A model generated the notes under the pieces. That model had not been told where the DNA came from and made no database searches. It saw only the letters and a program-made list of their open reading frames with translations. Below are positions 19,101 to 26,708 of a DNA stretch of 64,000 nt, in pieces. How positions within the stretch are numbered: the first letter of the stretch is position 1; every line of letters starts with the position of its first letter. Source of the stretch: a bacterium (GTDB lineage Bacteria; UBP7; UBA6624); assembly GCA_002716355.1 (NCBI GenBank), contig PBAU01000002.1, forward strand, positions 111,137 to 175,136, read 5' to 3'. Made by a program: the position numbers and the translations under genes.

Positions 19101-19161
19101 TATTTTTCCAATCTGAATCTAAACATTCTGGAATCACAAAATTAAATAAAAAAATCCACAT
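16096..19161 (-). CDS. Prolyl oligopeptidase (S9A) with an extra N-terminal domain
   Basis: A 1021-residue protein. Residues from about 335 onward are a full S9A prolyl oligopeptidase: a beta-propeller starting at NVHGIEITDNYRWLEDGE, then an alpha/beta-hydrolase with Ser874 (GGSNGG), Asp957 (DHDTRVDP) and His991 (AGHGAGKP). This enzyme cuts short peptides after proline. Residues about 100-310 are a separate Cys/His-rich domain with GTHRC, DPAHNDRTLFHTMH and SIHGM, which may be a metal-dependent hydrolase; I do not recognise the family with certainty. ATG 19161 has an AAGGAG site and yields a short hydrophobic start, MWIFLFNFVI, suggesting export. An ATG at 19200 lacks that support. Confidence 0.88.
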   Translation of the reverse strand: MWIFLFNFVIPECLDSDWKNINSDSILKPNEGIYQEESKQLKNLWKMSFDHLVENQPGLASEKAKQAGYRLCVDKKNQVYQWSPSKKGWPWMLLRKKGLDLILETPHPIFDGTLKQGLEIFKNSNAKVLIISGTHRCTNQKPSGCSGTTTACSRPERKAYGISDPAHNDRTLFHTMHKKTTETFPESITISIHGMAAGGISLSDGTSLQTSKESFVARLADNLSKRFENENVTTCNDYEGATRKLHLCGSTNVQGRDVNGVSEPCLTSAQKTTGKFIHMEQSRSVRARGADVAEAIVETLTMEGHASSLSIEEDWKDDERLIAASFILPTKKIPVVENVHGIEITDNYRWLEDGESDEVLKWSDSQDVITRTYLHNLKNHEKLKTSFEKLTNNDSTGAPTFFGKRMFWSERKAGQNHSVLFWKDYPASSKHPIQERLNPNDGSGSILLNPNSWNEKGTTSLDWYSISPDGSHIAYGISENGDEKSTIHIKRVKDGYKYKDEIPYARWGSPAWLPDNSGFFYGRWPVPGTVPAGDEDYYRKIYFHKMGDNWQDDKYIFGEGRIKEEWPVPLVSDNGEWLIINAWNGWDTSQIFIKNLKDSNEIIPITEMDHKTYYGQMLFRNDAFYVSETSENSPNGMLWKIQLDSAKLQKNSWTLVLKPGENMFEAWWAGGKIVLRYMKKAHHVMKLLDPETNKISDIPLPGIGSIGTFSARKEQGPYYYSYTSFNSPTTIYRWDDKTDKTIIWEQNKSNAKTDDITVKQVEYESKDGTIVTMFVVHKKNVILDGKNPTYLYGYGGFAISQTPGFRSSIIPFLESGGIFALPNLRGGSEYGSSWHNDGMLGNKQNTFDDFIAAAEWLIENKYTNSNKIVISGGSNGGLLVGATMTQRPELFKAVVCSVPLLDMIRFPKFLIASLWRAEYGDPDKKEDFEWLHAYSPYHNVPSAEEWPNLLLKTADHDTRVDPLHARKFAALVQELHPQSLTLLRVEKNAGHGAGKPLHKVVEELADTWAFVFDELGIEFNP

Positions 19162-19223
19162 TGTTTTTCTCCTTCTTTTGAATAATTTGATTATAAGCAA
19201 CCCTTTGTAATAGACTTTCTATT

Positions 19224-20096
19224 ATGAAAACCATGCTGGCGTTTGATATTGGCGGAACTAAAATATCGTGCGCTTTGGTAACTAACGGAAAAATCCTTTG
19301 CAAGCAGGAACAGAAAACAGTCAAATCAGACACGGCTGAAGATTTTGTACAGCAAGTTTTTACAATGGGACAGCCTTGGATTGATAAAGCAGATAAAGTC
19401 GCTATAGCGACTCTAGGGCTTATTGATCAGGGTTGCTGGAGTGCTCCAACATTAGATTTAAAAGATGGTGAAAATTTTCCTCTAGCAAAAAAATTAACAA
19501 AATTATTTCATAAAGATGTAATTGTTGTTAATGATGCGCAAGCAGCAGCCTGGGGGGAGTATCGGTTTGGAGCCGGAAGAAAAAAAGATATGCTCTTTAT
19601 AACTGTTTCTACAGGTGTTGGCGGAGGTCTTGTTTCGCATGGCAAATTGATAACAGGTAAGACAGGACTAGCAGGACATATAGGACATATACAGATTGAT
19701 CCTGATGGTCTGAAGTGCACCTGCGGTAGGAAAGGGTGCCTTCAAGCCTATGTTTCTGGTGAGGGTATTGCCTTTGCTGCACAGCCTTATTACCCAAAAG
19801 CAACTGCAAAAGATGTCTTTGAACAAGCTGCTAATGGTGAAGGGTGGGCTAAGGACATTTTGTACACCTCTGCCTCATTGTTAACAACAGCTATTTCCAA
19901 TGCTAAAAGCATGCTTGACATTGAGATTGCCATTATTGGTGGAAGTGTTGGTTTGGCTGAAGGTTATATAGGGATGTTGCAAAAAGAAATGCTTAAAGAA
20001 GATGATTTATATAGTGTTGAAATAACCAAAGCCATTCTAGGGAAAGATGCTGGCTTGATTGGTGCTGCTTCACTTCCTTCGGGTTATCAAAACTGA
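19224..20096 (+). CDS. ROK-family sugar kinase
   Basis: A 290-residue ROK protein that phosphorylates a hexose, most like glucokinase, N-acetylglucosamine kinase or N-acetylmannosamine kinase. It has the phosphate loop AFDIGGTK, the catalytic Asp in VNDAQAAAWGE, a glycine-rich STGVGGG, and the ROK zinc motif GHIGHI...CTCGRKGC. There is no DNA-binding domain, so it is a kinase rather than a repressor. It is divergent from the prolyl oligopeptidase gene (62 bases between starts) and overlaps the convergent SDR gene by 10 bases. An ATG at 19233 is an alternative start. Confidence 0.9.
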   Translation: MKTMLAFDIGGTKISCALVTNGKILCKQEQKTVKSDTAEDFVQQVFTMGQPWIDKADKVAIATLGLIDQGCWSAPTLDLKDGENFPLAKKLTKLFHKDVIVVNDAQAAAWGEYRFGAGRKKDMLFITVSTGVGGGLVSHGKLITGKTGLAGHIGHIQIDPDGLKCTCGRKGCLQAYVSGEGIAFAAQPYYPKATAKDVFEQAANGEGWAKDILYTSASLLTTAISNAKSMLDIEIAIIGGSVGLAEGYIGMLQKEMLKEDDLYSVEITKAILGKDAGLIGAASLPSGYQN

Positions 20097-20896
20097 TCAT
20101 CCATAAATGAATCTGGTAATAATCTTGCAACAATTGTTTTTAGTTTATGCATAGGGCCAACGATATATCTTGTTTTGGGTTTAGATGATTCCAAGGAATC
20201 AATAACTGCATCTACAACATATTTGGCGTCAAGAGCTTTTTTTTCTGCTTCCGAAGCACCGTTTAAAAGTGAATTGATTTCATCTTGGTAAAGTTGAAGT
20301 TTTTCCTTAGGGAGTTTTTTCATTTGGGAATCTCCTCTACTGAGAGTTTTGTTCCAAATGGGCGTTTTCATTGATCCAGGTTCGATAATTGAAACTTTTA
20401 TATCCCATTTTTTTAATTCTCTTCTGAACCCATCGCCTATAGCTTCTAGTGCATGTTTGCTAGCTGCATACATGCCCAATAATGGAAAAACAATCATCCC
20501 ACTTACAGAGCTTATAAACACAATTCTTCCTTGTGCTTTTCGGATTGCTGGCAAAAAATCTTGTGTTACTGAAATTTGGGATATGACATTTACATCCAAT
20601 TGTTTTCTTGCATCCTCGATAGGCATTAACTCAAGCGGTCCAGGGCAGACTATCCCAGCATTATTAACAAGAGCATCTAAAGAATTTCCGATTTTTAAAA
20701 CAGCTTTTTCAATATGTTCTTTTTTAGTTATGTCAAGGATGATGGGTTGTAGGTTTTTAGACCCTCCAGCTTGCAGGTTTTTTTTATCTTTTTGAGTCCT
20801 GACACCGGCAAACACTTGCCAACCTTGTTGGTCTAAAGAAAGGGCAATTGCTTTTCCAATACCTGTAGATGCACCAGTAATTAGTATTTTTTTCAC
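20087..20896 (-). CDS. Short-chain dehydrogenase/reductase
   Basis: A 269-residue classical SDR. It shows the cofactor loop GASTGIGKA, the NNAG element (LVNNAGI), catalytic Ser in VFISSVSG and the YAASK motif. The early Arg in GVRTQ suggests NADP preference. A C-terminal extension with basic and hydrophobic residues (RYIVGPMHKLKTIVARLLP) resembles membrane-associated retinol/sphinganine-type SDRs. The substrate is not evident from the neighbours. Confidence 0.9.
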   Translation of the reverse strand: MKKILITGASTGIGKAIALSLDQQGWQVFAGVRTQKDKKNLQAGGSKNLQPIILDITKKEHIEKAVLKIGNSLDALVNNAGIVCPGPLELMPIEDARKQLDVNVISQISVTQDFLPAIRKAQGRIVFISSVSGMIVFPLLGMYAASKHALEAIGDGFRRELKKWDIKVSIIEPGSMKTPIWNKTLSRGDSQMKKLPKEKLQLYQDEINSLLNGASEAEKKALDAKYVVDAVIDSLESSKPKTRYIVGPMHKLKTIVARLLPDSFMDDQF

Positions 20897-20965
20897 TTCC
20901 TTTACTCTAAATCATTAAAAATATAAATAAAAAAAATGTAAACTAAAGACTAATTAACTTTGATT

Positions 20966-22183
20966 ATGTTTTTATTTAACATTTTGCCCATTTTTTCTGA
21001 TGATGCATATTTAACTGCATACTTTGCTGATTCTTTTGTTGGGGGATCGGGTTTTCCAAATTCAGACACTGTGACTTTATTGGGTATTACAGACCCTTTG
21101 TATCTTTATTTTGTTAGTTTTTTAGTTTATGTTGGCTTGACACCATTAACTGCTATTCATTTGGTTAATTCATTATCTATATTCTTGATTTTTGCAATAA
21201 TCAAAAAAGAAAAAGGCACTTCAATTTTTTTCATTGTTTTAGCATTTATTTCACTGTGGTATCAATTGCTTGTAGGTAACGGTAATGGATTGTTCATGCT
21301 TTTCTTTTTGCTTTATTTGATTGATTACAAAAAACTAGAACCTATTTGGTTATCCCTGGCCACTTCGGTCAGGTTTGATTTTGGCCTCTATCTTGCATAT
21401 GTGTTTATAGGCAAGCTCAAAGAAAAAGATTTTCAGTGGTGCCTCAAGGCATTTTTTTCTTTTGTCCCTGTCTTGATGTTAAATTTATTTTTTTGGAAAA
21501 CACCAATTCCAAACACATTGCTTTCTAAAAGATTGATGTACGACAGGTTATTTATGCTGGATTTCGAAGTTCCAGACCATCTTCAATGGTTAATTTTGTC
21601 AATTTGCTTTGCTTTACTCTTCAAGAAGATTAACAAAAAAGTGATTTTAGCTGCGCTAGCTTTTAGTCTTTCCTGGGCCTTTGCGGGAGTTTCACCTGGA
21701 AATGCCTTTTCAATGCTGGGCTTTATGCTTCTATTGGCTTTTGTTTTTTCAAGCCATCAAGACTTTATTGCCTTGCTTAAAAAGCAAATGTTCAAGATAT
21801 GCTTAATTGCTTGTGCATTAACACTGCCTCAAACTATAAGAATTTATCAAAAATGGGAAGATCACCATTATGTGACTTCCGAGATTAGCAAGTTGATGCC
21901 AGAACAAGGCTGCACACTTGTGTATTGGTATTTTGGTTATCTAAGACACCATTCAGATGCGTGCCTGGTTGACGGTTCCGGTTTCTTTGACAAGAATAGC
22001 TTTGAACTTTTAAGTGAAACAAAATCAAATGAGATATTTTTAAGGCTTTCGGAAAAACCCTCTTCCGTAATTCATTTTCACCAACCAGATGTCGAACCGC
22101 TGAGGTATCTGCCGGAATACCCATTTTCAAGAATAATCAAGGGCAAATATATTCAAGCTATCATATATACAAAAGATTTTTAG
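20966..22183 (+). CDS. Polytopic membrane protein, GT-C glycosyltransferase-like
   Basis: About 405 residues with roughly eight to ten hydrophobic helices and a soluble C-terminal tail from about residue 300. The N-terminal loop SDDAYLTAYFADSF resembles the acidic DD loop followed by a membrane-protein scaffold seen in GT-C transferases and related mycobacterial-type membrane glycosyltransferases. This is fold-level similarity only. I prefer ATG 20966 to TTG 20960. It stands alone between the SDR and tRNA-Gln, so no pathway is indicated. Confidence 0.7.
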   Translation: MFLFNILPIFSDDAYLTAYFADSFVGGSGFPNSDTVTLLGITDPLYLYFVSFLVYVGLTPLTAIHLVNSLSIFLIFAIIKKEKGTSIFFIVLAFISLWYQLLVGNGNGLFMLFFLLYLIDYKKLEPIWLSLATSVRFDFGLYLAYVFIGKLKEKDFQWCLKAFFSFVPVLMLNLFFWKTPIPNTLLSKRLMYDRLFMLDFEVPDHLQWLILSICFALLFKKINKKVILAALAFSLSWAFAGVSPGNAFSMLGFMLLLAFVFSSHQDFIALLKKQMFKICLIACALTLPQTIRIYQKWEDHHYVTSEISKLMPEQGCTLVYWYFGYLRHHSDACLVDGSGFFDKNSFELLSETKSNEIFLRLSEKPSSVIHFHQPDVEPLRYLPEYPFSRIIKGKYIQAIIYTKDF

Positions 22184-22206
22184 ATAGTAGGATAATAGAA
22201 GCCTTT

Positions 22207-22277
22207 TGGCCGGTCGTATAAGGGCAGTACAACGGACTTTGGATCCGTGAGTGGAGGTTCGAATCCTTCCCGGCCAG
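22207..22277 (+). tRNA. tRNA-Gln (anticodon UUG)
   Basis: Acceptor TGGCCGG (22207-22213) pairs with CCGGCCA (22270-22276), with discriminator G. The anticodon stem ACGGA/TCCGT encloses loop CTTTGGA with anticodon TTG. The T-arm contains GGTTCGAATCC. CCA is not encoded. A permease gene begins only 10 bases downstream. Confidence 0.95.
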
Positions 22278-22287
22278 TTTTTATGTT

Positions 22288-23034
22288 ATGGATTTTGTTC
22301 TCGCGATCCTCGTTCTTTTTTTAATTGCTTTTCTTTTTGCTGCCACTGGTCATGGAGGGGGGAGCGGGTATTTGGCACTTTTTTTGATTTGGGGAGTTCT
22401 TCCCATGGAAGCCAAGCTCTATGCTTTGGTTTTAAATGTTCTTGTTTCGTATTTGGCATTTTCGAATTTCAGGAAAGCCGGGTTGTTTGATTCCTCATTG
22501 GCATTTCCATTGCTTATCGGCTCCCTGCCTGCCTTTTGTATTTTCGTAAAAACTGCACCCGGTGAGGATTTTTACAATCAAGTTGTAGGTTTGTTGCTTT
22601 TGTTTTCTGCATTAAGGCTTTTTGTCCCCCATAATAAAAAAAAATACAAACTGAAAAAAAAACCAAAAACATGGATGCTCGTTTTGCTGGGTTTTTGCAT
22701 TGGTGGCCTGGCTGGTTTTATCGGTATAGGAGGGGGAATTTTCCTTTCGCCCCTCTTGATTTTTTTCGGATGGGCAGATCCAAAAAAAACAGCGGCCATA
22801 AGTTCAATTTTTGTTTTGGTAAACTCAGCATTAGGGGTTTCTTTACTGCTTCCAGAGCTTGGATGGCTTTGGCAGATCTTTGCTTTGATCTTGAACGGGT
22901 CCTTTTTGCTTGTGGCTGTTGGTTTTGGAGGGTGGCTTGGATCTCTCCATGGTAGCAAAACGTTCAACAAGGTTATTATGAACAGAGCTTTAGGCGCTAT
23001 CTTGCTAATAGCATCAGTATTGCTTGTTTATTGA
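22288..23034 (+). CDS. TauE/SafE family membrane transporter
   Basis: A 248-residue permease with about eight helices arranged as two repeats. Each repeat opens with the family glycine motif: GHGGGSGY near residue 22 and GIGGGIFLSP near 150. The family is proposed to export sulfite, sulfoacetate or related organosulfur anions. It begins 10 bases after tRNA-Gln and ends overlapping the coding start region of the P19-like gene, so both may be cotranscribed with the tRNA. Confidence 0.87.
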   Translation: MDFVLAILVLFLIAFLFAATGHGGGSGYLALFLIWGVLPMEAKLYALVLNVLVSYLAFSNFRKAGLFDSSLAFPLLIGSLPAFCIFVKTAPGEDFYNQVVGLLLLFSALRLFVPHNKKKYKLKKKPKTWMLVLLGFCIGGLAGFIGIGGGIFLSPLLIFFGWADPKKTAAISSIFVLVNSALGVSLLLPELGWLWQIFALILNGSFLLVAVGFGGWLGSLHGSKTFNKVIMNRALGAILLIASVLLVY

Positions 23035-23048
23035 TTATGATGTTGTTT

Positions 23049-23687
23049 ATGAAAAATTATGCTTTGATTTATTTTTTGATCCTTTTTGTTGTTTGGTGGA
23101 GTGATTCTTACAGCAAATCCAATGTAAGTGATTCTTTTGAATCGGTGAATAGTGCTTCTGTCCAGGAAGAGGAAGAAGGGCCATCAACTGAATTGGTTAT
23201 TGGTGAGCATCAAACCGAATTAGGTATAGTTTTTATTTTTGAGGGCGCTATTAAAGACACTATTTACAATGGTACAAACATTCTGCCAGAAGATGCAACC
23301 GATGTACACCTGGAAGCACGTGTCAATTGGGGAAAAGATAGTATTGTTGGTGCTGTTGAGGGTGGTTTTGTGCCATATTTGGACATCAATGCAACAGTTA
23401 TGAATGAGAGCACAGGCAATCAGGCGTCTGTTGATCTGATGCCACACTTAAACCTTATTGATAACTTTCATTATGCTTTAAACATGAAATTGCCTGGAGC
23501 TGTTAACGATATATATACTGTTACATTCACCATACAAGGTGATCCTGCAATTGATACACTTTTGTACCATCATGATTTTGTTCAAGAGTACAGCAGCATG
23601 GAAAAACCAAGTTTGATTCCCGAAGAGCTGACCCTTACTTATAAACATATAGATTTTATAGAAATTGCATCAGCAACAAGAAGATAA
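23049..23687 (+). CDS. P19/FetP/Tp34-family periplasmic iron (copper) protein
   Basis: A 212-residue exported protein with signal sequence MKNYALIYFLILFVVWWS and an acidic linker. From about residue 56 it matches the P19/Tp34 fold, a copper-containing periplasmic protein linked to ferrous iron uptake. Candidate metal ligands are His87 and Glu89 in DVHLEA, His133 in MPHL, His141 in NFHYAL and Met146. P19 genes usually sit beside an FTR1 permease; none is visible here, and the neighbour is a TauE-type permease instead. In-frame ATGs at 23037 and 23040 are alternative starts. Confidence 0.75.
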   Translation: MKNYALIYFLILFVVWWSDSYSKSNVSDSFESVNSASVQEEEEGPSTELVIGEHQTELGIVFIFEGAIKDTIYNGTNILPEDATDVHLEARVNWGKDSIVGAVEGGFVPYLDINATVMNESTGNQASVDLMPHLNLIDNFHYALNMKLPGAVNDIYTVTFTIQGDPAIDTLLYHHDFVQEYSSMEKPSLIPEELTLTYKHIDFIEIASATRR

Positions 23688-23708
23688 CAACTGTATCTTT
23701 TATTGCGA

Positions 23709-23714
23709 TATAAT
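23709..23714 (+). promoter_or_regulatory. Possible -10 box for rpmE-prfA-prmC
   Basis: TATAAT lies 12 bases before the preferred rpmE start, in the gap after the P19-like gene. No convincing -35 box is seen. If used, transcription would begin at about 23721, leaving a very short leader before ATG 23727. Confidence 0.35.
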
Positions 23715-23726
23715 ATGAAACCCGTT

Positions 23727-23996
23727 ATGAAAAAAGATTTGCATCCTGAATGGCATGACTGCAAGGTTTCATGTGATTGTGGTGAGAACTTTACTGTGGG
23801 TGCTACCGTACCCTCTTTAAAGGTTGAAATATGTTCTGCATGCCACCCTTTCTTTACTAAAAAGCAGAAGTTTATTGACACTGCAGGACGTATTGATAGG
23901 TTCAATGCAAAATTTGGTCAATCCTCGCTATCCGATATCATGTCGAAAAAAAGAAAAGCGAAAAAAGAATCTTCAGAAAAGTCTGAAGCGCTTTAA
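23727..23996 (+). CDS. rpmE: 50S ribosomal protein L31
   Basis: An 89-residue ribosomal protein of the zinc-binding L31 type. Cys residues occur in CKVSCDC and ICSACHPF, and the TAGRIDRF segment is diagnostic. ATG 23727 gives the standard MKKDLHPEW start; the ATG at 23715 falls within a possible promoter and would add residues not typical of the family. A Lys/Glu-rich tail of about 20 residues extends beyond the usual end. It precedes prfA by 3 bases. Confidence 0.94.
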   Translation: MKKDLHPEWHDCKVSCDCGENFTVGATVPSLKVEICSACHPFFTKKQKFIDTAGRIDRFNAKFGQSSLSDIMSKKRKAKKESSEKSEAL

Positions 23997-23999
23997 CAT

Positions 24000-25073
24000 A
24001 TGACAAGCCTAAAGGAGTCAGTGGCTCCATTCCATAAGGAGCTTACAGAGGTTGATAAACAATTATCTGACCCTAACGTAATTTCAAATCCAAGAAAATT
24101 AAAAGAATTAGGTTTGCGAAGGAATTACCTAGAGGAGATAATTGGCATTGCAGATCAATACTTTCAAGCTGAAAAATATTTTGATGAATTGAAGGAAGCA
24201 CTTGATGGTGATGATGTTGAGCTAGCAGAGATGGCTGAGCTGGAAATGGAATCAGCTGAAAAAAAGTATCTTGTAACAAAAGAGAATTTAGAAAATGCTC
24301 TTTTGCCGCCAAATCCAGATGCCCATAGAAATGCATTGTTGGAAATTAGAGCAGGTACAGGTGGTGATGAAGCGGGAATATGGGCTGGAGATCTTTTTAA
24401 CATGTATCAAAGAGCAGCGACTGCAGAAGGTTTTAATGTAAAGGTTTTAAATAAATCACAAGCTGAAATGGGAGGCTTTAAGGAGTTGGTTTGCCAGGTT
24501 AAAGGTCGAGGATCCTATGGATTCTTTGCTTCTGAAAGCGGTATCCATAGAGTTCAACGTGTTCCTCAGACAGAAAGTCAAGGCCGACTGCATACTTCTG
24601 CAGCAAGTGTTTATGTTTTACCCGAAGCAGATTCAGATGTGAATATAAATATTGATTTAAAAGATTTAGCAATTGATACATACAGGGCTTCAGGCGCTGG
24701 GGGACAGCATGTCAATAAAACTGATTCAGCTGTCAGGATCACCCATATGCCTACAGGCATTGTTGTTCAATGCCAAGATGGCAGAAGCCAACATCAAAAT
24801 AAAGAGACCTGTTTGAATATGTTGAAAACTAAACTTTACAGATTGGAAATTGAAAAACAGGAAGCGGAAGGCGCTCAGAAAAGAAAATCTGCTGTTGGTA
24901 AAGGGGATAGGTCTGAAAAGATAAGAACATACAACTATCCTCAAAATAGAGTTACTGATCACCGTGTATCGATCACTAACCATCAGCTGAGCTCATTAAT
25001 GATGGGAGAGGTTCCAGGTTTTTTTAAACAGGTTAATACTGCTTTGCGCCGCATGGACCTGGAAGAAATTTAA
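24000..25073 (+). CDS. prfA: Peptide chain release factor 1
   Basis: A 357-residue class I release factor that reads UAA and UAG. The stop-codon tripeptide PQT is in RVQRVPQTES, and the catalytic GGQ is in SGAGGQHVNKTDSA. N-terminal helices cover about 1-100. The length is usual for RF1. It is followed by prmC, which methylates the GGQ glutamine, with one base between the genes. Confidence 0.97.
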   Translation: MTSLKESVAPFHKELTEVDKQLSDPNVISNPRKLKELGLRRNYLEEIIGIADQYFQAEKYFDELKEALDGDDVELAEMAELEMESAEKKYLVTKENLENALLPPNPDAHRNALLEIRAGTGGDEAGIWAGDLFNMYQRAATAEGFNVKVLNKSQAEMGGFKELVCQVKGRGSYGFFASESGIHRVQRVPQTESQGRLHTSAASVYVLPEADSDVNINIDLKDLAIDTYRASGAGGQHVNKTDSAVRITHMPTGIVVQCQDGRSQHQNKETCLNMLKTKLYRLEIEKQEAEGAQKRKSAVGKGDRSEKIRTYNYPQNRVTDHRVSITNHQLSSLMMGEVPGFFKQVNTALRRMDLEEI

Positions 25074-25074
25074 A

Positions 25075-25935
25075 TTGTTTATTGGTAAGGATATTAATGA
25101 AACTGTCAAATTGGCAAGAGATGCATTTGAGTCGATTGGGATTGATTCACCTTGGCTTGATGCAGAGATACTATTAGCAGATTCTCTTAATTTAACAAGA
25201 GAGGAGATTTTAGTTAAAGGAAATAACCCCTTCCCCAGTGAGGATTCTAAAAAATGGCAAAATATTGTTTTAAGGAGAATGAAAAGAGAGCCTGTTGACA
25301 GGATATTAGGGAAAAAAAGATTTAGAAAACTAGATTTCAATGTGGTTCCAGGTGTTTTTTCACCAAGACCTGAAACTGAAGAGCTTTTAAGCCGTGCACT
25401 AGAGAGGATTCCCGAAAATGGTTGTTTTTTGGATCTTTGTTGTGGCACCGGATGTATTGGAATTAGCATTGCCAATGAGAGAAATTGCCAAGGGGTTTTA
25501 TGTGATATTGATACAAAAGCTGTATCCCATGCCCAAAGTGAAGCAAAAAGACTATTGCCAAATGCTGATTTAACGATTGTTCAAAGTGATCTTTTTGAAA
25601 ATATAGAGGATAAATTTGATTTGATCGTTTCAAACCCACCTTATATTTCGACAAAAGAAAGAAAATCTCTCCCTCCTGAGGTTATAAATTTTGACCCTGA
25701 GGGCTCTTTGTTTTGCGGTCCTGACGGTTTGCATGTGTGCAAATCAATCATCGACAAAGCACCGAATTACCTTAATAAAAATGGTTGGCTTTTGATCGAG
25801 TATGGCTTTTGTCAAAAAGACAATGTTTCTAATTTGTTTTCTTCAGATTGGACAAATGTAAAGCAACGAAAACCGTGGGGTGCACCACGTTCAGAAAAAG
25901 ATTTTTTTGTAGAAGCTCAATGGAGCCCATCATGA
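25075..25935 (+). CDS. prmC: Release factor glutamine methyltransferase
   Basis: A 286-residue SAM-dependent methyltransferase that modifies the GGQ glutamine of release factors. The N-terminal helical domain contains the substrate-binding stretch. Motif I reads LDLCCGTGCIGI and the catalytic motif is SNPPYIS. The start is TTG 25075, one base after the prfA stop. The end overlaps the next gene as ATGA. The prfA-prmC pairing strongly supports the assignment. Confidence 0.95.
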   Translation: MFIGKDINETVKLARDAFESIGIDSPWLDAEILLADSLNLTREEILVKGNNPFPSEDSKKWQNIVLRRMKREPVDRILGKKRFRKLDFNVVPGVFSPRPETEELLSRALERIPENGCFLDLCCGTGCIGISIANERNCQGVLCDIDTKAVSHAQSEAKRLLPNADLTIVQSDLFENIEDKFDLIVSNPPYISTKERKSLPPEVINFDPEGSLFCGPDGLHVCKSIIDKAPNYLNKNGWLLIEYGFCQKDNVSNLFSSDWTNVKQRKPWGAPRSEKDFFVEAQWSPS

Positions 25936-26708
25936 CTGTCATTCACCCCCCTCGCGAACCATTATTTGAAGCTGCGAGAATGATGGATTGGGGAGTTCTT
26001 TTGCTTGAAACCGAAACCGTTTTTGGAATTGCTACCAAGCCAAAGAATATAGATAAAATTTTTGAAATAAAATCTAGAGACTACACCAAGCCTTTGTCCT
26101 GGGTGTTTCCGCCAAAATCTGATTTTATTATCAATCATCTTCAGCCGAAACAAGGCGAATTTTTTGACTCTTATTGGGAGTGTTCGGAATTTCATAAAGA
26201 AATTTTTGACTACTTGCTCACAGCTCAATTATCAATAACAACTGTTATTCCAGGAGAATCAAAACAGGATAAATGTTTGCCCCCAGCATCTTCAGAAATG
26301 GGGATTGGAGTAAGGTTCGGAAATTTTGGCTTGAATCAATTGGCCCATCTTTCAGGACCTTATCTTTTAACAAGTGCTAACAAGTCTGGCGATCGGTCAC
26401 CCAAGATGGTAGAAGAGATTGATGATTCAATTCTTGTGAAAGTATCTGGTTTCTACAATCTTAATGATGTGATAATCGATAACCCGATTGAAGTGGACGA
26501 AGATGGTAAATTTATTTGGGAGGAGGACGAGGAGCCTTTGAGCAATTGGTTTGTTGACCAGGTAAACAAATACCATAAAATCTTAAAAGGAGAACCTTCC
26601 CCTGTGGTTCTGCTGTCAGGCAATACAATTAAAACATTAAGGGGAAGCGTTTCAGAAGGTGTTCAGAAAAGCATGACTGAGGCTTTTCCCGATTTGAAAT
26701 TTATATGA
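25932..26708 (+). CDS. Sua5/YciO/YrdC-family threonylcarbamoyl-AMP synthase
   Basis: A 258-residue YrdC-domain protein that probably makes threonylcarbamoyl-AMP for the t6A37 modification of tRNAs reading ANN codons. Supporting segments are LLETETVFGIATK, the KSRDYTKPLSW nucleotide/substrate stretch, GVRFGNFGL and LLTSANKSGDRSP. It lacks the separate C-terminal domain of long Sua5 proteins but is longer than minimal YrdC. ATG 25932 overlaps the prmC stop; in-frame upstream codons would extend inside prmC and are rejected. Confidence 0.87.
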   Translation: MTVIHPPREPLFEAARMMDWGVLLLETETVFGIATKPKNIDKIFEIKSRDYTKPLSWVFPPKSDFIINHLQPKQGEFFDSYWECSEFHKEIFDYLLTAQLSITTVIPGESKQDKCLPPASSEMGIGVRFGNFGLNQLAHLSGPYLLTSANKSGDRSPKMVEEIDDSILVKVSGFYNLNDVIIDNPIEVDEDGKFIWEEDEEPLSNWFVDQVNKYHKILKGEPSPVVLLSGNTIKTLRGSVSEGVQKSMTEAFPDLKFI

